Under the pieces are notes generated by a model. The model ran no database searches. It was not told where the DNA came from and saw only the letters and a list, made by a program, of their open reading frames with translations. This document shows, in pieces, positions 32,674 to 44,462 of a stretch of DNA of 64,000 bases. Position 1 is the stretch's first letter, and each line of letters starts with the position of its first letter. Source of the DNA: Cryptomeria japonica. Lineage: Eukaryota; Streptophyta; Pinopsida; Cupressales; Cupressaceae. The stretch spans positions 377,259,132-377,323,131 of the forward strand of contig NC_081407.1 in assembly GCF_030272615.1 (NCBI RefSeq), read 5' to 3'. Made by a program: the position numbers and the translations under genes.

Positions 32674-34635
32674 ATGGGTTCTCCTAAGTTTCCTCTTTTA
32701 ACCCCTCATAATTATGCTACTTGAAAAATTGATGCATGGAGTAAACTAATGGAAAAAGGGTTAACTCATTACATTGATGGAACTATTGTTGCTCCCGCTG
32801 ATCCTAAGGTTGATCCTAATTCTCACTTGAATTGGCTCACTAAGAACATCATGACAATTGGTACCTTAAGAAAGTATGTATCAAAGGATCTCATCTTTCA
32901 TATTGAAAAATGTACCTTAATTAAGGATGCTTGGCAAAAGTTTCAAGACTTGTATGGTCAAGTTGATGAGATTAGGGGATATCAAATTGATAGTGATCTC
33001 ACCATGTTAGATCCCAAGAAATTTGATACTATACAAGATTGTGTCACTAAGGCAAAAGAGTTGAGGGCACAACTCAAGGATTGTGGCATTGATAAGAAGG
33101 ATACTCAATTGATCTTCAATTTGATCGGCAAACTTCCACAAGAATATGCAGCATTTGTTTCTAGTTTCAAAACCCATAGGATGACAATGGGTTCAATCTA
33201 CGCAATGCCTACATTTGATGCTTTCACTGAAATGTTGATGATGGAACAAACTAAGTTGATAAGCATGGGCATTCTTAAGACTTCTAAGTTTCAAGCATTA
33301 GTGGCAAATCAAGGAAACAACTTGGAAATCAAGGAAAGGATAACTCAAACAAGAAGAAAGGCAAATCAAAGCCTAAGGACAAAGCACCACCTTCTCTACA
33401 ACAAGGAGATTCATCCTCTTCCAAGAAGGACAATTCACCAAAGAAGGAGAGACCTACTTGTGCCTATTGTAAAAAGGTTGGTCATGAGGAGCATCGTTGT
33501 CATTCTAAGAAGATTGATGAGCTCACACACATCCTCAAAAAGAACAACATTGATTTGCCTAATGCCTTCAAGAAAGAGGATTCATCACCTTCCACTTCCT
33601 CAAAATAAAAGGGGAAAGGGAAAGCATTCATGGCCTCAACAAGTGGTAAGACTCACTCTTTTTGGAAAAGAAAAGGACAAGCTCTTTGTGCTACTTCAAG
33701 TCGCGATTCAGGTAGATGGCTTCTAGATTCAGGGGTTTCTCATCATATTGCATCTTTGCATACTATGTTTTCTACATTTGAGCCTTGCACCATGCTGCAA
33801 ATTTTAATGGGCAATCATACATACATGGATGTGATTGGGAAAGGAACTATTGCCATTGGGGATAATTCCTTCAATAATGTGTTGTGTGTACCCCACTTGA
33901 CAAACAATCTTATTTCCATCTATCAAATCACACATGGGGTAACAAAGAAAATTATGGAGTTCACACCTCAGTTAGTTTTCATTAGAGACTTGTAGAATAG
34001 AGCTATCATTGCGACTAGGGTTGTGGATCATGCATCTCGTTTATATTCCTTTTCAGATTTTGTTCCTATTGATGAGGATGATTCTTCACATGATGATTCT
34101 ACATATGACGATCACAAGAAGTGTGATGATTCAGATTTTGAGGAGAACTTTGGGTACTTGAACTTGAGGATTCTCACATGTGACCCCATTCTTAAGCCTT
34201 GCATTCCATCTCCTCCTATTGATATCACATCACCTCTTGCACCTGATAATGTAGATAGAGTGACATTTTTGCCTTCTTGTGATTCAATGCAGCAGGATAT
34301 ATCTTGTCTTCCAACTTCAATTTTTTGGGATGAGTACTTGACAGACATTGTAGGTTTGTTTGTGGAATCCTACATTGCAGATTTGGGAGACATCATTGAT
34401 GATATTCATCTTCTCTTTGATGAAAATGATCCTTTTTTGATTATTGTGAGGGAGCACTCTGACCCTCTTGTTCATTCTCTACATCATCATTCTTTCAAGA
34501 TTGACATGATTGTGGATCCTTATGTACAACAGTTGAAGGAGGTTTCTTTATCTTTTGAGGAGACATGTGAGTCTTTTGGACATGTTCTATATTCATCTCC
34601 ACTAGATCTTGGAGTTCCCTTTTCAGTAGTATGAG
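32674..34635 (+). mobile_element. gag-protease-acidic region of copia-like element 1
   Basis: It starts MGSPKFPLLTPHNYAT. The gag domain (UBN2/copia type) includes DLIFHIEKCTLIKDAWQKF and IGKLPQEYAAFVSSF. A CCHC knuckle CAYCKKVGHEEHRCH (about 33450-33500) is followed by the protease-side text GRWLLDSGVSHHIAS. After about 34020 an acidic domain of about 200 residues begins DHASRLYSFSDFVP and includes ESYIADLGDIIDDIHLLFDE. The same domain ends element 2. It is broken in several places. Confidence 0.85.
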
Positions 34636-35133
34636 CAAATCACCACCTTTGGAGGGGGTAACTTTGAGCATCGACATAGGGACACTTGAGCAGTTTTCAG
34701 AGATTCTATTCATCATGAGTTTTTTTCCAACATCTTCCCTTCATGATTGGGGAGACTTCATGGATACACATTTGGTATTGTTTCTTCCTAAGGGGAGGAA
34801 CATTGTTCGACGTTCATGGAGAAGTTTATTCATTTAGCATCGAGCTTCTACCATTGGTGCAGATTCTACATTGAGGGGGGGGGGGGCTACCTACACTCTC
34901 TTCTTCTCTCATATGGGGGGACTTTTTCCTCACATGGGGTTTTGTCCTTCACATACTTCTATGAGATTTCTTTGTATATAGTTTTTATATCTCTTTTGGG
35001 GGAAGGTTTTTTCCCATTGGCTTTTTCTCTATTTCCCCGCTTTATGAGATATTGCATTGGTTTGCATGCATTTTCATTTGTACATGGGTACCTAACATGG
35101 CCTTGTAGTCGGGACCCATGTTGCATTGCTTAG

Positions 35134-36290
35134 TGTAGTGTCATAAAATTGCAACCCCTGCAATTTTAACCATATTTTAGGTCCTCACCTCGACGACGAC
35201 ATCTTCTTCCCTAACCAAGACCTATTTCTCCATTCTCACCACTTGATCCCTTCCTATTTGAGCCCTGGCGTAGCCTCAAGACCCTGTCCAAGCCCCAAGA
35301 TAGGGTGGAACAAGGGCATGGCGCCCCTGTCCCACCCTCTTAGGGTGGCCCCAAGATAGGTCCCCCCGAACTTCGGGATCCCAAATCTCCCCGATGTGGG
35401 CCTTTGGTGAGATGAATTAATCTTCTGAGGCATGAATAAAAACGGAGTTGGTTTTCTCATTTACATAAGAAGGAATTAGAGAAGCGAGAATTAGATAGGC
35501 AGGAATTAGATAAGCAAGCATAGGCAAAGATATACATCATCAAGCATTCAAGCATTCAAGTCTTCTTCATTCATCCATTGGAGCAATATTTCAACATTCA
35601 TTTGCAAGCATGTATGTGTCTTAGGGTTTTGTCATGTTACAAGTCATTCCATGCAACACTTGTGATTACATTCAAGAAGCAAAGCAATCATCATCAACAA
35701 GTTGCAGATCTACAAGGTATACATTTCCATTGTTTACATTCAAGCATTTGCAATTACTTTCTTTCAAGGTTGATTCCTCAACCGAGGTTTGACTGAGGAA
35801 AACCCCTATCCAAAACCTCTTTTTCCTCTCTTTTTTGTGTGTAGGTTGCAGGTGAGTTGCTATAATTGCAGGTTTGGGCTTCATTTGCAGAGACAAAAGA
35901 ACCCTTTTCATTTCGCGGATTTTGTGGAGGACCATTTACACTCCCGCCACGATCCCGACGACTTTTCTCCAAATTTGTAGGGCAGATCTGGATCAGTCTA
36001 ATTAGCTCAAATCCAAAGTTACAAGTTGATCCTGAACTGGTAGCTCTTCATTTCACTCATTTTCTCTCTCTTTTCCACATAGTCAACTTTCTCATTTACA
36101 AAAGAGGGTAAATCACACTTTAACCCTTTCAATCCACTTGGAATTTGCATCCTTGTTTCCCTTGGATTTGGATCTAGTGGATTCAAGCGTCTCTTTTGAA
36201 TGTAAATTTCTCCCAAGTGAAAATCATCCTAGTGGCTTCCTTTCTCTCTCCTAGGTGGGGAGTCACTAGGATCCAATTTTCCACTTTACA
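35134..36290 (+). mobile_element. Gypsy-type LTR (5' LTR)
   Basis: Runs from TGTAGTGTCATAAAATTGCA to CCACTTTACA (1157 bp), followed by TTTTGGTGAAGTCG. That junction is also seen, on the minus strand, at 2110. A GC-rich stretch (35250-35400) with AGGGTGG and CCCCAAGATAGG repeated in direct and inverted form lies in its first third. No real gene is inside. Confidence 0.7.
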
Positions 36291-39200
36291 TTTTGGTGAA
36301 GTCGATGTCCTACATCTTAATTCTGATTTCTTATTTGTTAGATCTAATTAATTGCAATTTGAATTTCAAATTTTCATTTCCAAGTTTGATCTATTTGCAA
36401 ATTTTAGAGGTTAATTGCACAAAAACCCTAATTTTTCATTTTGAGAAAATTAAGCTTGTGAAATTAAAAATTTTAATTACTTTTTTCAGATCTGATTTCT
36501 ATTTCAAAATTGCAATTCAAATCTGTCTCTTTATTCTGAAAATTCAGTGGCTAAATCATAAAACCCTAATTTTTAAGATATTTCTATTTTTGACCTTTTA
36601 CTGCAAATTTGATCGATCTAGACTTCTCCAAATCAATTGTTTTTTCTGGATTCCGCAATAATATCATAATACCTATCATCCCTGAAAATTTTGAAAAAAT
36701 TTGGTCGGACCATGTGCACTTTTTCCACAGTCCTCATCTTTTTTCCCGAAATTTCCTTGTTGATTGCTATGAAGGCGGTCTCGTCAGTGATTCATAAGTG
36801 CCTCAAGTTTCCCCATGAGGGTTCGACACATGTCATCCAAGATATTGGATATCGACCCCTAGTAGCCCATGGGGATTTTTTGTTAGATCATTTTTGGTGT
36901 GCTCTAGTGGGGCCCATGCTTCCCCACGATTATTTGATGTATCGTGTGTACTATCAGTATAAGACAGGGGAGTCAGCTCCTAAATCATCGCAGCCTAGTT
37001 TTTTGTTGCCTCTCCCTGCATCGACCTCTGCTCCATCTATTCTGATGATGGAGAGGGTGGTGCCTCATGTCCCCTCATCATTGGGGGTCGAGGCTAAGCC
37101 TACTCCTCTGGGTAGACCTCCATGTCTGCCTAGGACTATACAACCTCCAGTGGTGTCTTTCATTCCTGTGACTGCACTAGTGCAGATAGGGGAAAGGCAC
37201 CCATGTTGTTAAAGTCTACGACCCACCCTCCCTTTGAGCTCCCAATCATGGCCGATATCCCCCATCCCTCTCATTATGAGAAAAGGAAGTGTTCCTCTCG
37301 ATTTCATTCATCATCACTCGCTCCTACTTCGTAGCCCACGTCGGTACCCTCCATTCCCCCGGTCACTCCTCGAGTGAAGTGGGGTAGGGTGCCCATTGTT
37401 GTGAATGTTGTGCCTATTCTGGATGCACCTCTTGCTTCATTGGTTGGGCCTTCTCCTATCCCTGACATGGTTCTGGAGGCCTCTCCTATGGAAAATGATG
37501 CTCCTAAATCCTCTCGGGCTTCCATTGGTGGCCCTCATCTTCATTGTAATCAGCATGCGCATGAGCATAAATAATATTGACGGGCCATGGCTCAAGAGTG
37601 CGATGTCGCTCTACAGGTTGTTGCTACATTTGTGGCACCCAGCTCTGTCGCATCATCTCCTACTTCGTCTAGCATTCTTGTTTATACATTTTCTTCAGTT
37701 TTGCTTCCAGCTGCTTTGGGGCCTCTTGACGAACCTCCCCCTGAATAGGCGCAGGTCTTCATTGCCCCTTCTCTAGAGCTACCCCTTATCACCTCTTTGT
37801 CGGACATGCCTTCATTATCTCAACCCATTAATATGCTACATATACAAGTGACGTCTAGTGCAGCTCTTTCTACTCCCCATGTTTCGCAGTCACTTCAACA
37901 TCCAAGCTTTCCTAGAGTCCTTCAGCCTGCTACGGTTGACAGGAGACCCGTTTCTCTTGTGCGACCCAAACTCAATTTTGAGCAAGGCCCTATTGTAGAA
38001 TTTTGATATCGAAAATCCTTGTATGTATGATCCCCACCCTCTTCTATGCCTATTTCAGTGCCTATTGGTTTACATGTTTTTGTGTGTGTAATTGAGAAGG
38101 CCCCATCTTTGCCTGAATTTGTCGCTGCCCCTCGTCCAGAGGTTAGCAGTCATTTCCTTGTTTTATCTTCTCCAAGTGAGTCACCTACTTCTTCTACGAA
38201 GGCTTGCATGTTCGAATCCTTGAAGGATATCCCGGCCTTGTCCACAATCTTCACGTGATTGTTGACCCTTACCTCCTCCAAGCCTGTGAACATAGACGTT
38301 GTTGTTGCTTCGTCCCTTGCCCTCGCTGCTGGTGAGGCATCCGATGAAGCTCTTGTTGTTGTCCCTCTCCGAGCTCTTCCTTCTTCTCCCTATGATCTAG
38401 ATTAGGAGGACAATGATCTTCTATATGATGACCTTTAGATTGATTATCTTTTATCTCCATCTACTTGCATGTGTGCATGATTTTGTTCTCCAGTGCTAGT
38501 ATTACATGTTTGTTCCCTCCCGTAAGACCTAAGTTTCTTCATAAGCACTTGGATATGGGAGGTTGATTGTCTTTATCCGTTGTGCTCTCCAGGAGGACCT
38601 GAGTTACTCAATAGGTGCTTGGATACAAGAGATTTTTTAATGTATATCTTCTTCTATTTGTCTCTCTACTTCCTCTATTTGTTGCATCTTGCTTTTTCAA
38701 TATTTGGAGATGATGCAAAGCATTAGGGGAATCTTTTGTGTCTTCTTCCATGTTGACCCAGCCTTTTATTTTATCTTTCTCTTCATGTGCTCTTCTTCAA
38801 ATTTGATAACTTTGGCGCTATGATGATATACCCATCTCGCAATTCTATTACATGTCTTTTGTCACTGTTATGGGTTCTAATGCCAGCCTATCGGATCCCC
38901 CTATCCTCTTGCATTTCATTATCAATGTTGTGGGAATTTATGTATCACCACCTACTGGTGACATTCCATAGAAACATCTCGTTATGTTGATGTGCCACAA
39001 CTGCTCTTCTCCTTAGAGTAACATGCCTTTCATGCATATCATTCTAAGGGGGGCCATCATATCTGCATTTTTGCATGATCTTTATGCTCTTTATTTGTCA
39101 TTTAGCTTCTTACATTTCACTTTATTGCCATTCACTTTTTCATGTTTTTCCTAGGTGGGGGCCAAACCACTTGATCTTCTCCTTATCATATTTGCCTAGG

Positions 39201-39843
39201 TGGGGGTCAAACCACTTGATCTTTTTGATTTATCTCTTTTGCTCGCCTTGGTAGGGGCCTATCTACTACTTACCAAATTTATCTTCGATCGCTCAATCAT
39301 ATGGCTATTTATCGTATTGCTACCCATGCCGACAAATATATCTATGATTGCCCTATCATATGGTTATCCATACCGGCATATCTATCGCCCTATTGTATGG
39401 TTAACCATACCGACATATTTTATCGCCCTATCATATGGTCATCCATACTAGCATACATCATCACCCTATCATATGGATATCTAACATAACACTCTTTGAT
39501 ATCCATTCCAGCACATCTTATATCACAGTGGTCGCTTATCTCGTATCTTTTCGTAACTAGGAGCTTTCCTCCAAAGCGAGGTTCATTTCTGTTACACAAT
39601 CTTATCTATTACCAATTTTTAAATCTATCCTTTATCTTGCCATCTGATATGTTAGATTGCAGCTAGCATATTTGTGATGTATCAATTAGCAATATCTATT
39701 CCAAATCTCATATGCTTCTTGTTGGGGGCAATCTCATCTAATCAACGGCAATCTGCCTCCCTATTGCAACTCTTTTCTTTATCTTCCTCTACTTTATCTT
39801 CACATCTCTCGAAAAAGACATGCTTGCTAAAGTGGGGGCAAAA
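36291..39843 (+). mobile_element. Interior of a gypsy-type element, mostly non-coding
   Basis: An AT-rich leader with repeated AACCCTAATTTTT (to about 36700) is followed by a fragment with IHKCLKFPHEG and DIGYRPLVAHGDF (36770-36900), reminiscent of the segment near the gypsy protease, and then Pro/Ser-rich frames (36900-38460). Nothing resembles integrase or reverse transcriptase. From 38470 to 39830 there is no gene, only T/C-rich repeats and a 38-bp array. It ends in the purine tract AGTGGGGGCAAAA (39831-39843) directly before an LTR start. Broken, and apparently non-autonomous or internally reduced. Confidence 0.5.
39290..39485. repeat. 38-bp tandem repeat array before a polypurine tract
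   Basis: The motif CCCTATCATATGGTTATCC recurs at 39351, 39388, 39426 and 39464 (spacing 37-38) with a degenerate copy at about 39293. Each unit also has CCATACCGGCATAT-like text. Confidence 0.88.
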
Positions 39844-39929
39844 TGTAATATCAAAAATTACACCCTATGCAAACTCAACATGACAAATGGCGCCTTCCTC
39901 CATGCCATCAGAGGTCAGGTATTGCCACC
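39844..39929 (+). mobile_element. Start of a gypsy-type 3' LTR, interrupted
   Basis: TGTAATATCAAAAATTACAC directly follows the purine tract and resembles the start of the LTR at 35134. It is interrupted by the solo LTR at 39930. Its continuation should begin at 48785, though I could not match that part convincingly to 35134-36290. Confidence 0.5.
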
Positions 39930-40141
39930 TGTAGTACCCCTGCCCTAATCAGTTTTTTAAAGTGGTTTGACCTTGGTTGACTTTTTAAGTGGCATTCTTG
40001 AATGGTTGATTTACCAGGTTGTAATGTTAAATTCAGATATTATGATTATTGTGTGTACCTGTAAATGTGTTTTCGCGTCGACTCTTATGTAATTTTATGT
40101 GTTTTCCTTATTCATGTTATTAATCTCGAGCTAACACTTTC

Positions 40142-40543
40142 TGTTGGATTTTGCCAAGATCAAGAGCTCAATGAAATGTACAAAATAGAGACACAATATA
40201 GGACAAGAATAAACTGTATTCTCATCAATAGAAATGATCAACAATAATCAACTGGATTCAATAGTTACATACAAAGAATAGAGGCCTGCTTATATAGGCA
40301 AGGCCATATGGATGTATGAGCACACAAATCTGACATATGGCTCAATAAGAAACAAGGGTAGGTAGGAAATAGGTGTGGGTAGGTAGGAGAAATAATATAA
40401 TAGTCCACATGAGGTGGATCACCCACTGAGTGTGGAGTGTAACAACAAGATCAACACCATAGAAGGTGGAATTTCTCCTACACACACTATCCCAATATGG
40501 CACAAACACCCAAGTGTCTCATACCCAAACTACTATGAAAATG
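40142..40543 (-). repeat. 3' LTR sequence of copia-like element 2
   Basis: Starts TGTTGGATTTTGCC on the plus strand and is about 98% identical to 44463-44864. Confidence 0.9.
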
Positions 40544-40744
40544 ATGGGAAAAAACCCTCCCCCAAAAGAGAGATGAAAACATACAAGAGAACTCTCATAG
40601 AAGTATGTGAGGAACAAAACCCTATGCGAGGAAAAAGTCCCCCCCATATGAGAGAAGAAGAGAAGTCGAACTGTGACCCCCCCTCAATGGAGAATCTGCA
40701 CCAATGATAGAAGCTCGATGTATGAAGAAATTGCTCCACAAACA

Positions 40745-42874
40745 TCAAACAACATTCCTCCCCTTAGGAAGAAACAAAACCAAAGGTGTATCCATGAAGT
40801 CTCCCCAATCATGAAGGGAAGATGTATGAAGAAAACTCATGATGAAAGGAATCTTTGAAAACTGCTCAAGTGTCCCCATGTCGATGCTGAAAGATACCCC
40901 CTCCAAAGGTGGTAAACTGTGCCACACTGCTGAAAAAGGCACTCCAAGATCTAGTGGAGATGGATGTAGAACATGTCCCAAAGACTCACATGTCTCCTCA
41001 AAACATAAAGAGATTTCCTCCAACTGCTGTACATAAGTATCCACAATCATGTCAACCTCGAAAGAATGATCATGTAGAGAATGAACAAGAGGGTCAGAGT
41101 GTGCCCTCGCAACAATCGAAGAAGGATCACCTTCATCAAAGAGAAGATGAATGTCATCAATGATGTCTCCCAAATCTGCAATGTAGGATTCCACAAACAA
41201 ACTTGTAATATCTGTCATGTAATCATCCCATGAATCTGAAGCTGGAAGACAATGAATATCCTGCTGCACTGAATCACATGAAGGCAAAACTATCGCACTA
41301 TCTGCATCATCAGGTGCAATAGGTGATGTGATATCAATATGAGGAGATGAAATACAAGACTCAAGAATGGGGTCACATGTGAGAATCCCCATGTTCAAGT
41401 GTCCAAAGTTCTCCTCAAAATCTAAACCATCACAATAAGTGTGATCATAATGTGTAGAATCATCAAATGTGAAATCATCATCATCAACAAAAGCTGAAAA
41501 GGAGTATAACTGAGATGCATGATCAACCACCCCAGTCGCAATGATAGCTCTAGTCTCCATGTCTCTAATGAAAACTGAGTCAGGTGTGAGCTCCACAACT
41601 CTCTTAGTTGCGCCATGTGTGATTTGATAGATAGAAAGGAGATTGTTTGTCAAGTGGGGTACACACAACACATCATTGAAGGAGTTATCCCCAATGTCAA
41701 TAGATCCTTTCCCAATCACATCCATGTATGTATGATTGCCCATCAAAATCTGTGGCATGGTGCAAGGCTCAAATGTAGAGAACATAGACTGTGAAGATGC
41801 CATATGATGAGAAGCCCCTAAATCTAGAAGCCATCTCTCTGAATCATGACTGATAGTAGCACATAGAGCTTTTCCTTTTCTTGTTCCAAAAGAGTGAGTC
41901 TTCCCACTTGTAGAAGCCATGAATGCTTGCCCTTTTCGTTTTGAATGTGAGGAAGTGGAAGTTGATGAGTCATCCTTCTTGTAGACTTTAGGCAAATCAA
42001 TGTTATGATTTTTGATGATATGTGTGAGCTCATCAATCTTCTTAGAATGGCAACGATGTTCCTCATGACCAATCTTTTTATAATAAGCACAAGTAGGTCT
42101 CTCCCTCTTTGGTGAATTATCTCTCTTGGAAGAGGATGAATCTCCTTGTTGTGGAGAAGATGGTGCTTTTTCCTTAGGCTTTGATTGCCATTTCTTCTTG
42201 TTTGAGTTGTCCTTTCCTTGATTTCCTTTGTTCCCTTGATTTTCCACTAATGCTTGAGACTTAGAAGCCTTAAGAATGCCCATGCTTATCAACTTAGTTT
42301 GTTCCATCATCAACATTTCATTGAAAGCATCAAATGTAGGCATTGTGTAGCTTGAACCCATTGTCATCCTATGGGTTTGGAAACTAGAAACAAATGCTGC
42401 ATATTCTTGTGGAAGCTTGCCTATCAAGTTGAATATCAATTGAGTATCCTTTTTATCAATGCCACAATCTTTGAGTTGTGCCTTCAACTCATTTGCCTTA
42501 GTGACATAATCTTGAATAGTATCAAAGTTCTTGGGATCTAACATGGTGAGATCACTATCAATTTGATATCCCCTAATCTCATCAACTTGACCATACAAGT
42601 CTTGAAACTTTTGCCAAGCATCCTTGATTAGAGTACACTTCTCAATATGAAAAATGAGATCCTTTGATACATACTTTCTTAAGGTACCAATTGGCATGAT
42701 ATTTTTAGTGAGCCAATCTAAGTGACCAACTGGATCAGCCTGAGGATCAGCTGGAGCAACAATAGTTCCATCAATGTAATGAGTGAGTCCTTTTTCCATA
42801 AGTTTACTCCATGCATCAATTTTCCAAGTAGCATAATTATGTGGAGTTAAGAGAGGAAACTTACAAGAACCCAT
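40745..42874 (-). CDS. gag-protease polyprotein with C-terminal acidic domain (copia-like element 2)
   Basis: An open frame of 710 codons when started at MGSCKFPLLTPHNYATWKID, the start shared with element 1; an upstream ATG at 42940 adds 22 residues. Residues 1-200 form a UBN2/copia-type gag. Residues 270-300 hold a CCHC knuckle CAYYKKIGHEEHRCH. Around residue 350, WLLDLGASHHMAS corresponds to the copia protease region (usually D-S/T-G; here DLG). The last 250 residues are acidic and unlike integrase, with ESYIADLGDIIDDIHLLFDE and PSPLDLGVPFS. It ends LPKGRNVV. Gag would form particles; the role of the acidic part is unknown. Confidence 0.9.
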   Translation of the reverse strand: MGSCKFPLLTPHNYATWKIDAWSKLMEKGLTHYIDGTIVAPADPQADPVGHLDWLTKNIMPIGTLRKYVSKDLIFHIEKCTLIKDAWQKFQDLYGQVDEIRGYQIDSDLTMLDPKNFDTIQDYVTKANELKAQLKDCGIDKKDTQLIFNLIGKLPQEYAAFVSSFQTHRMTMGSSYTMPTFDAFNEMLMMEQTKLISMGILKASKSQALVENQGNKGNQGKDNSNKKKWQSKPKEKAPSSPQQGDSSSSKRDNSPKRERPTCAYYKKIGHEEHRCHSKKIDELTHIIKNHNIDLPKVYKKDDSSTSTSSHSKRKGQAFMASTSGKTHSFGTRKGKALCATISHDSERWLLDLGASHHMASSQSMFSTFEPCTMPQILMGNHTYMDVIGKGSIDIGDNSFNDVLCVPHLTNNLLSIYQITHGATKRVVELTPDSVFIRDMETRAIIATGVVDHASQLYSFSAFVDDDDFTFDDSTHYDHTYCDGLDFEENFGHLNMGILTCDPILESCISSPHIDITSPIAPDDADSAIVLPSCDSVQQDIHCLPASDSWDDYMTDITSLFVESYIADLGDIIDDIHLLFDEGDPSSIVARAHSDPLVHSLHDHSFEVDMIVDTYVQQLEEISLCFEETCESLGHVLHPSPLDLGVPFSAVWHSLPPLEGVSFSIDMGTLEQFSKIPFIMSFLHTSSLHDWGDFMDTPLVLFLPKGRNVV

Positions 42875-44449
42875 AGCAGCAAAAAAGGAAGGAACACAAG
42901 AGCAAAAAAGCACAAGAGACACCCCCCCAAATTCACTCAATCAAAGTACCCCCCCCAAAGTGATGATTTTGGCACTTTATACTTAGTGCGATTACAATGA
43001 GCCACTTGCAAAACAAGGCAAAGTGGACTTATGATGCAAATTTTACAACTTCTCAAATGAGATACAAGAGACTTCAATCAATAGTGCAATGAATCTAACT
43101 GAGATTCAAGCAAATATACAAGTACCAAAAGAGCCAAAAATGGCCAAAATCTGAAAGTACAAATTCTACTTACAATGGCATCATGTGAAAGTAGACAAAA
43201 AAATACGCACTTTCAAAAAAAACGGCACCTGAAAAGGAGGTCGGATGACCCCAAACGAAGCCTTGGAAGTTGCAAAAACTGGGATTACTCAGGTACAGTC
43301 ACCAAAAACTGCATTTTCTAAAACATCCATGCATCAAAATCAAAAAATTTCTTCACCACTGTGGAGAGCACAAAATTCTAGCCCATTTAAAAAAAAATTG
43401 CACCCAAAAAGGAGCAAAAATGAGCAAGTTATGGCCATTTGAAGTTGAACTGCAAAATCAAAAATGCAAATGAGAGGGGGGTCCAAAAATTTCAAACCCT
43501 GCTAATGTGGCGCTGATGTTAGCAATTCACTATGTTAAATTTGACAGTCGTATGACTATTGCAAAAAATTCGCCCTGCTGACTGGGCATCTGTACTGTAC
43601 GGACAGATGACGTGGCTAAGCGACTGTGTATTCCGTACCATACGGATTTGCTGACAGTGCAGGTCTGTGTGGCAGATGACTTGGCGTACGGTAGCTTACT
43701 GTGTGTACAGTTTTCCCCGTGGGCCAGTGGTCGCCTGCCACGTGGCGGGCGTGGTCCTCTGGTTTGGTTGACTGGTGTCCGCGTGGCGGTGACCGGAGGT
43801 CTCGGCCGGTTGTGGTCGGCGTTGCCGGAGGCGGGAGCAGCGGTCGGTGAGCGGAGGTGTGCGGGTGCTCGGGTGGCGGTGTGGGCACCGAGTTGCAGCG
43901 GAGCGGAGATGCAGTCGTCCGGAGCGGAGGGAGCGCTGGCGGAGGTCGAGAGGAAGCCAGCGGACTTGGGCGCTAGCGGTGGTGTCGGGATCCGGGTCGG
44001 CGGGAACCTGCGGGTACAACCGGCGCTGGGTACAACGCTGCGTGCAGACCTGCAAAAAGACTGCAGGTATGGGGGGGGTCTGTGGACCCCCAAAATTTGA
44101 TTTTTCCTTTTTTTTTTTTTTGATTGATTTTTCAATTTTTTGCTTTCGGAATTTTTTTTTTATTTTTATTTTTTTTCGATTTTTCTGAAAATTTTTCCGA
44201 AAATTAAAATTTTTTTTTTTGAAAAATGAATAAAAAAATTGAAAATCCGTACGATACAAGCAAAATTGGACAAAAAAAATTTCTCACCAAAATAGGCTGA
44301 CTTTATAACCAAAATTCATGGAAACGACCTTCTGGACTCAATGGCGAGGTCGGATCTGGTCTAGGACGCCTCCAAAAGATGTTGCTCCTTAGATTTGCCT
44401 CTTGACATCGCAATAATGCCTCTTCAAGACGAATCAATGAAGCCCCAAT
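42875..44449 (-). mobile_element. Leader of copia-like element 2 with a GC-rich block and recurring CCGTAC palindromes
   Basis: The 1.5-kb untranslated leader has a GC-rich block (about 43590-44090) matched in position by 31390-31990 in element 1. Long frames in the block are by-products of its base composition. Palindrome-like CCGTAC/GTACGG motifs lie at 43591-43603, 43633-43645, 43685-43692 and 44245-44255. Confidence 0.6.
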
Positions 44450-44462
44450 GGCTCTGATACCA

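Larger units (their letters stand above)
30560..35040 (+). mobile_element. Copia-like non-autonomous element 1 (gag-protease-acidic domain, no polymerase)
   Basis: The 5' LTR at 30560-31011 resembles the LTR of element 2 (40142-44939), including TTGGTGTAA near the start and a TATAAG box. It is followed by the primer site TAGTATCAGAGC (31012 onwards), a GC-rich leader (about 31390-31990) and a gag frame from 32674. The polypurine-like GGGGGAAGGTTTTTTCCC lies near 35000. I could not place a 3' LTR. No integrase, reverse transcriptase or RNase H is present between the protease and the 3' end. The coding part is broken in a handful of places, and it is clearly older than element 2. Confidence 0.82.

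Noticed and set aside
37304-38460. A host proline/serine-rich protein
   Set aside because: It lies between a gypsy-type leader and a polypurine tract, is broken, and has no start or domain of its own.
43530-44259. Overlapping long frames of 90-201 codons on both strands
   Set aside because: They sit in a GC-rich leader where stop codons are rare in every phase; all are Arg/Pro/Gly/Ala-rich with no domain.
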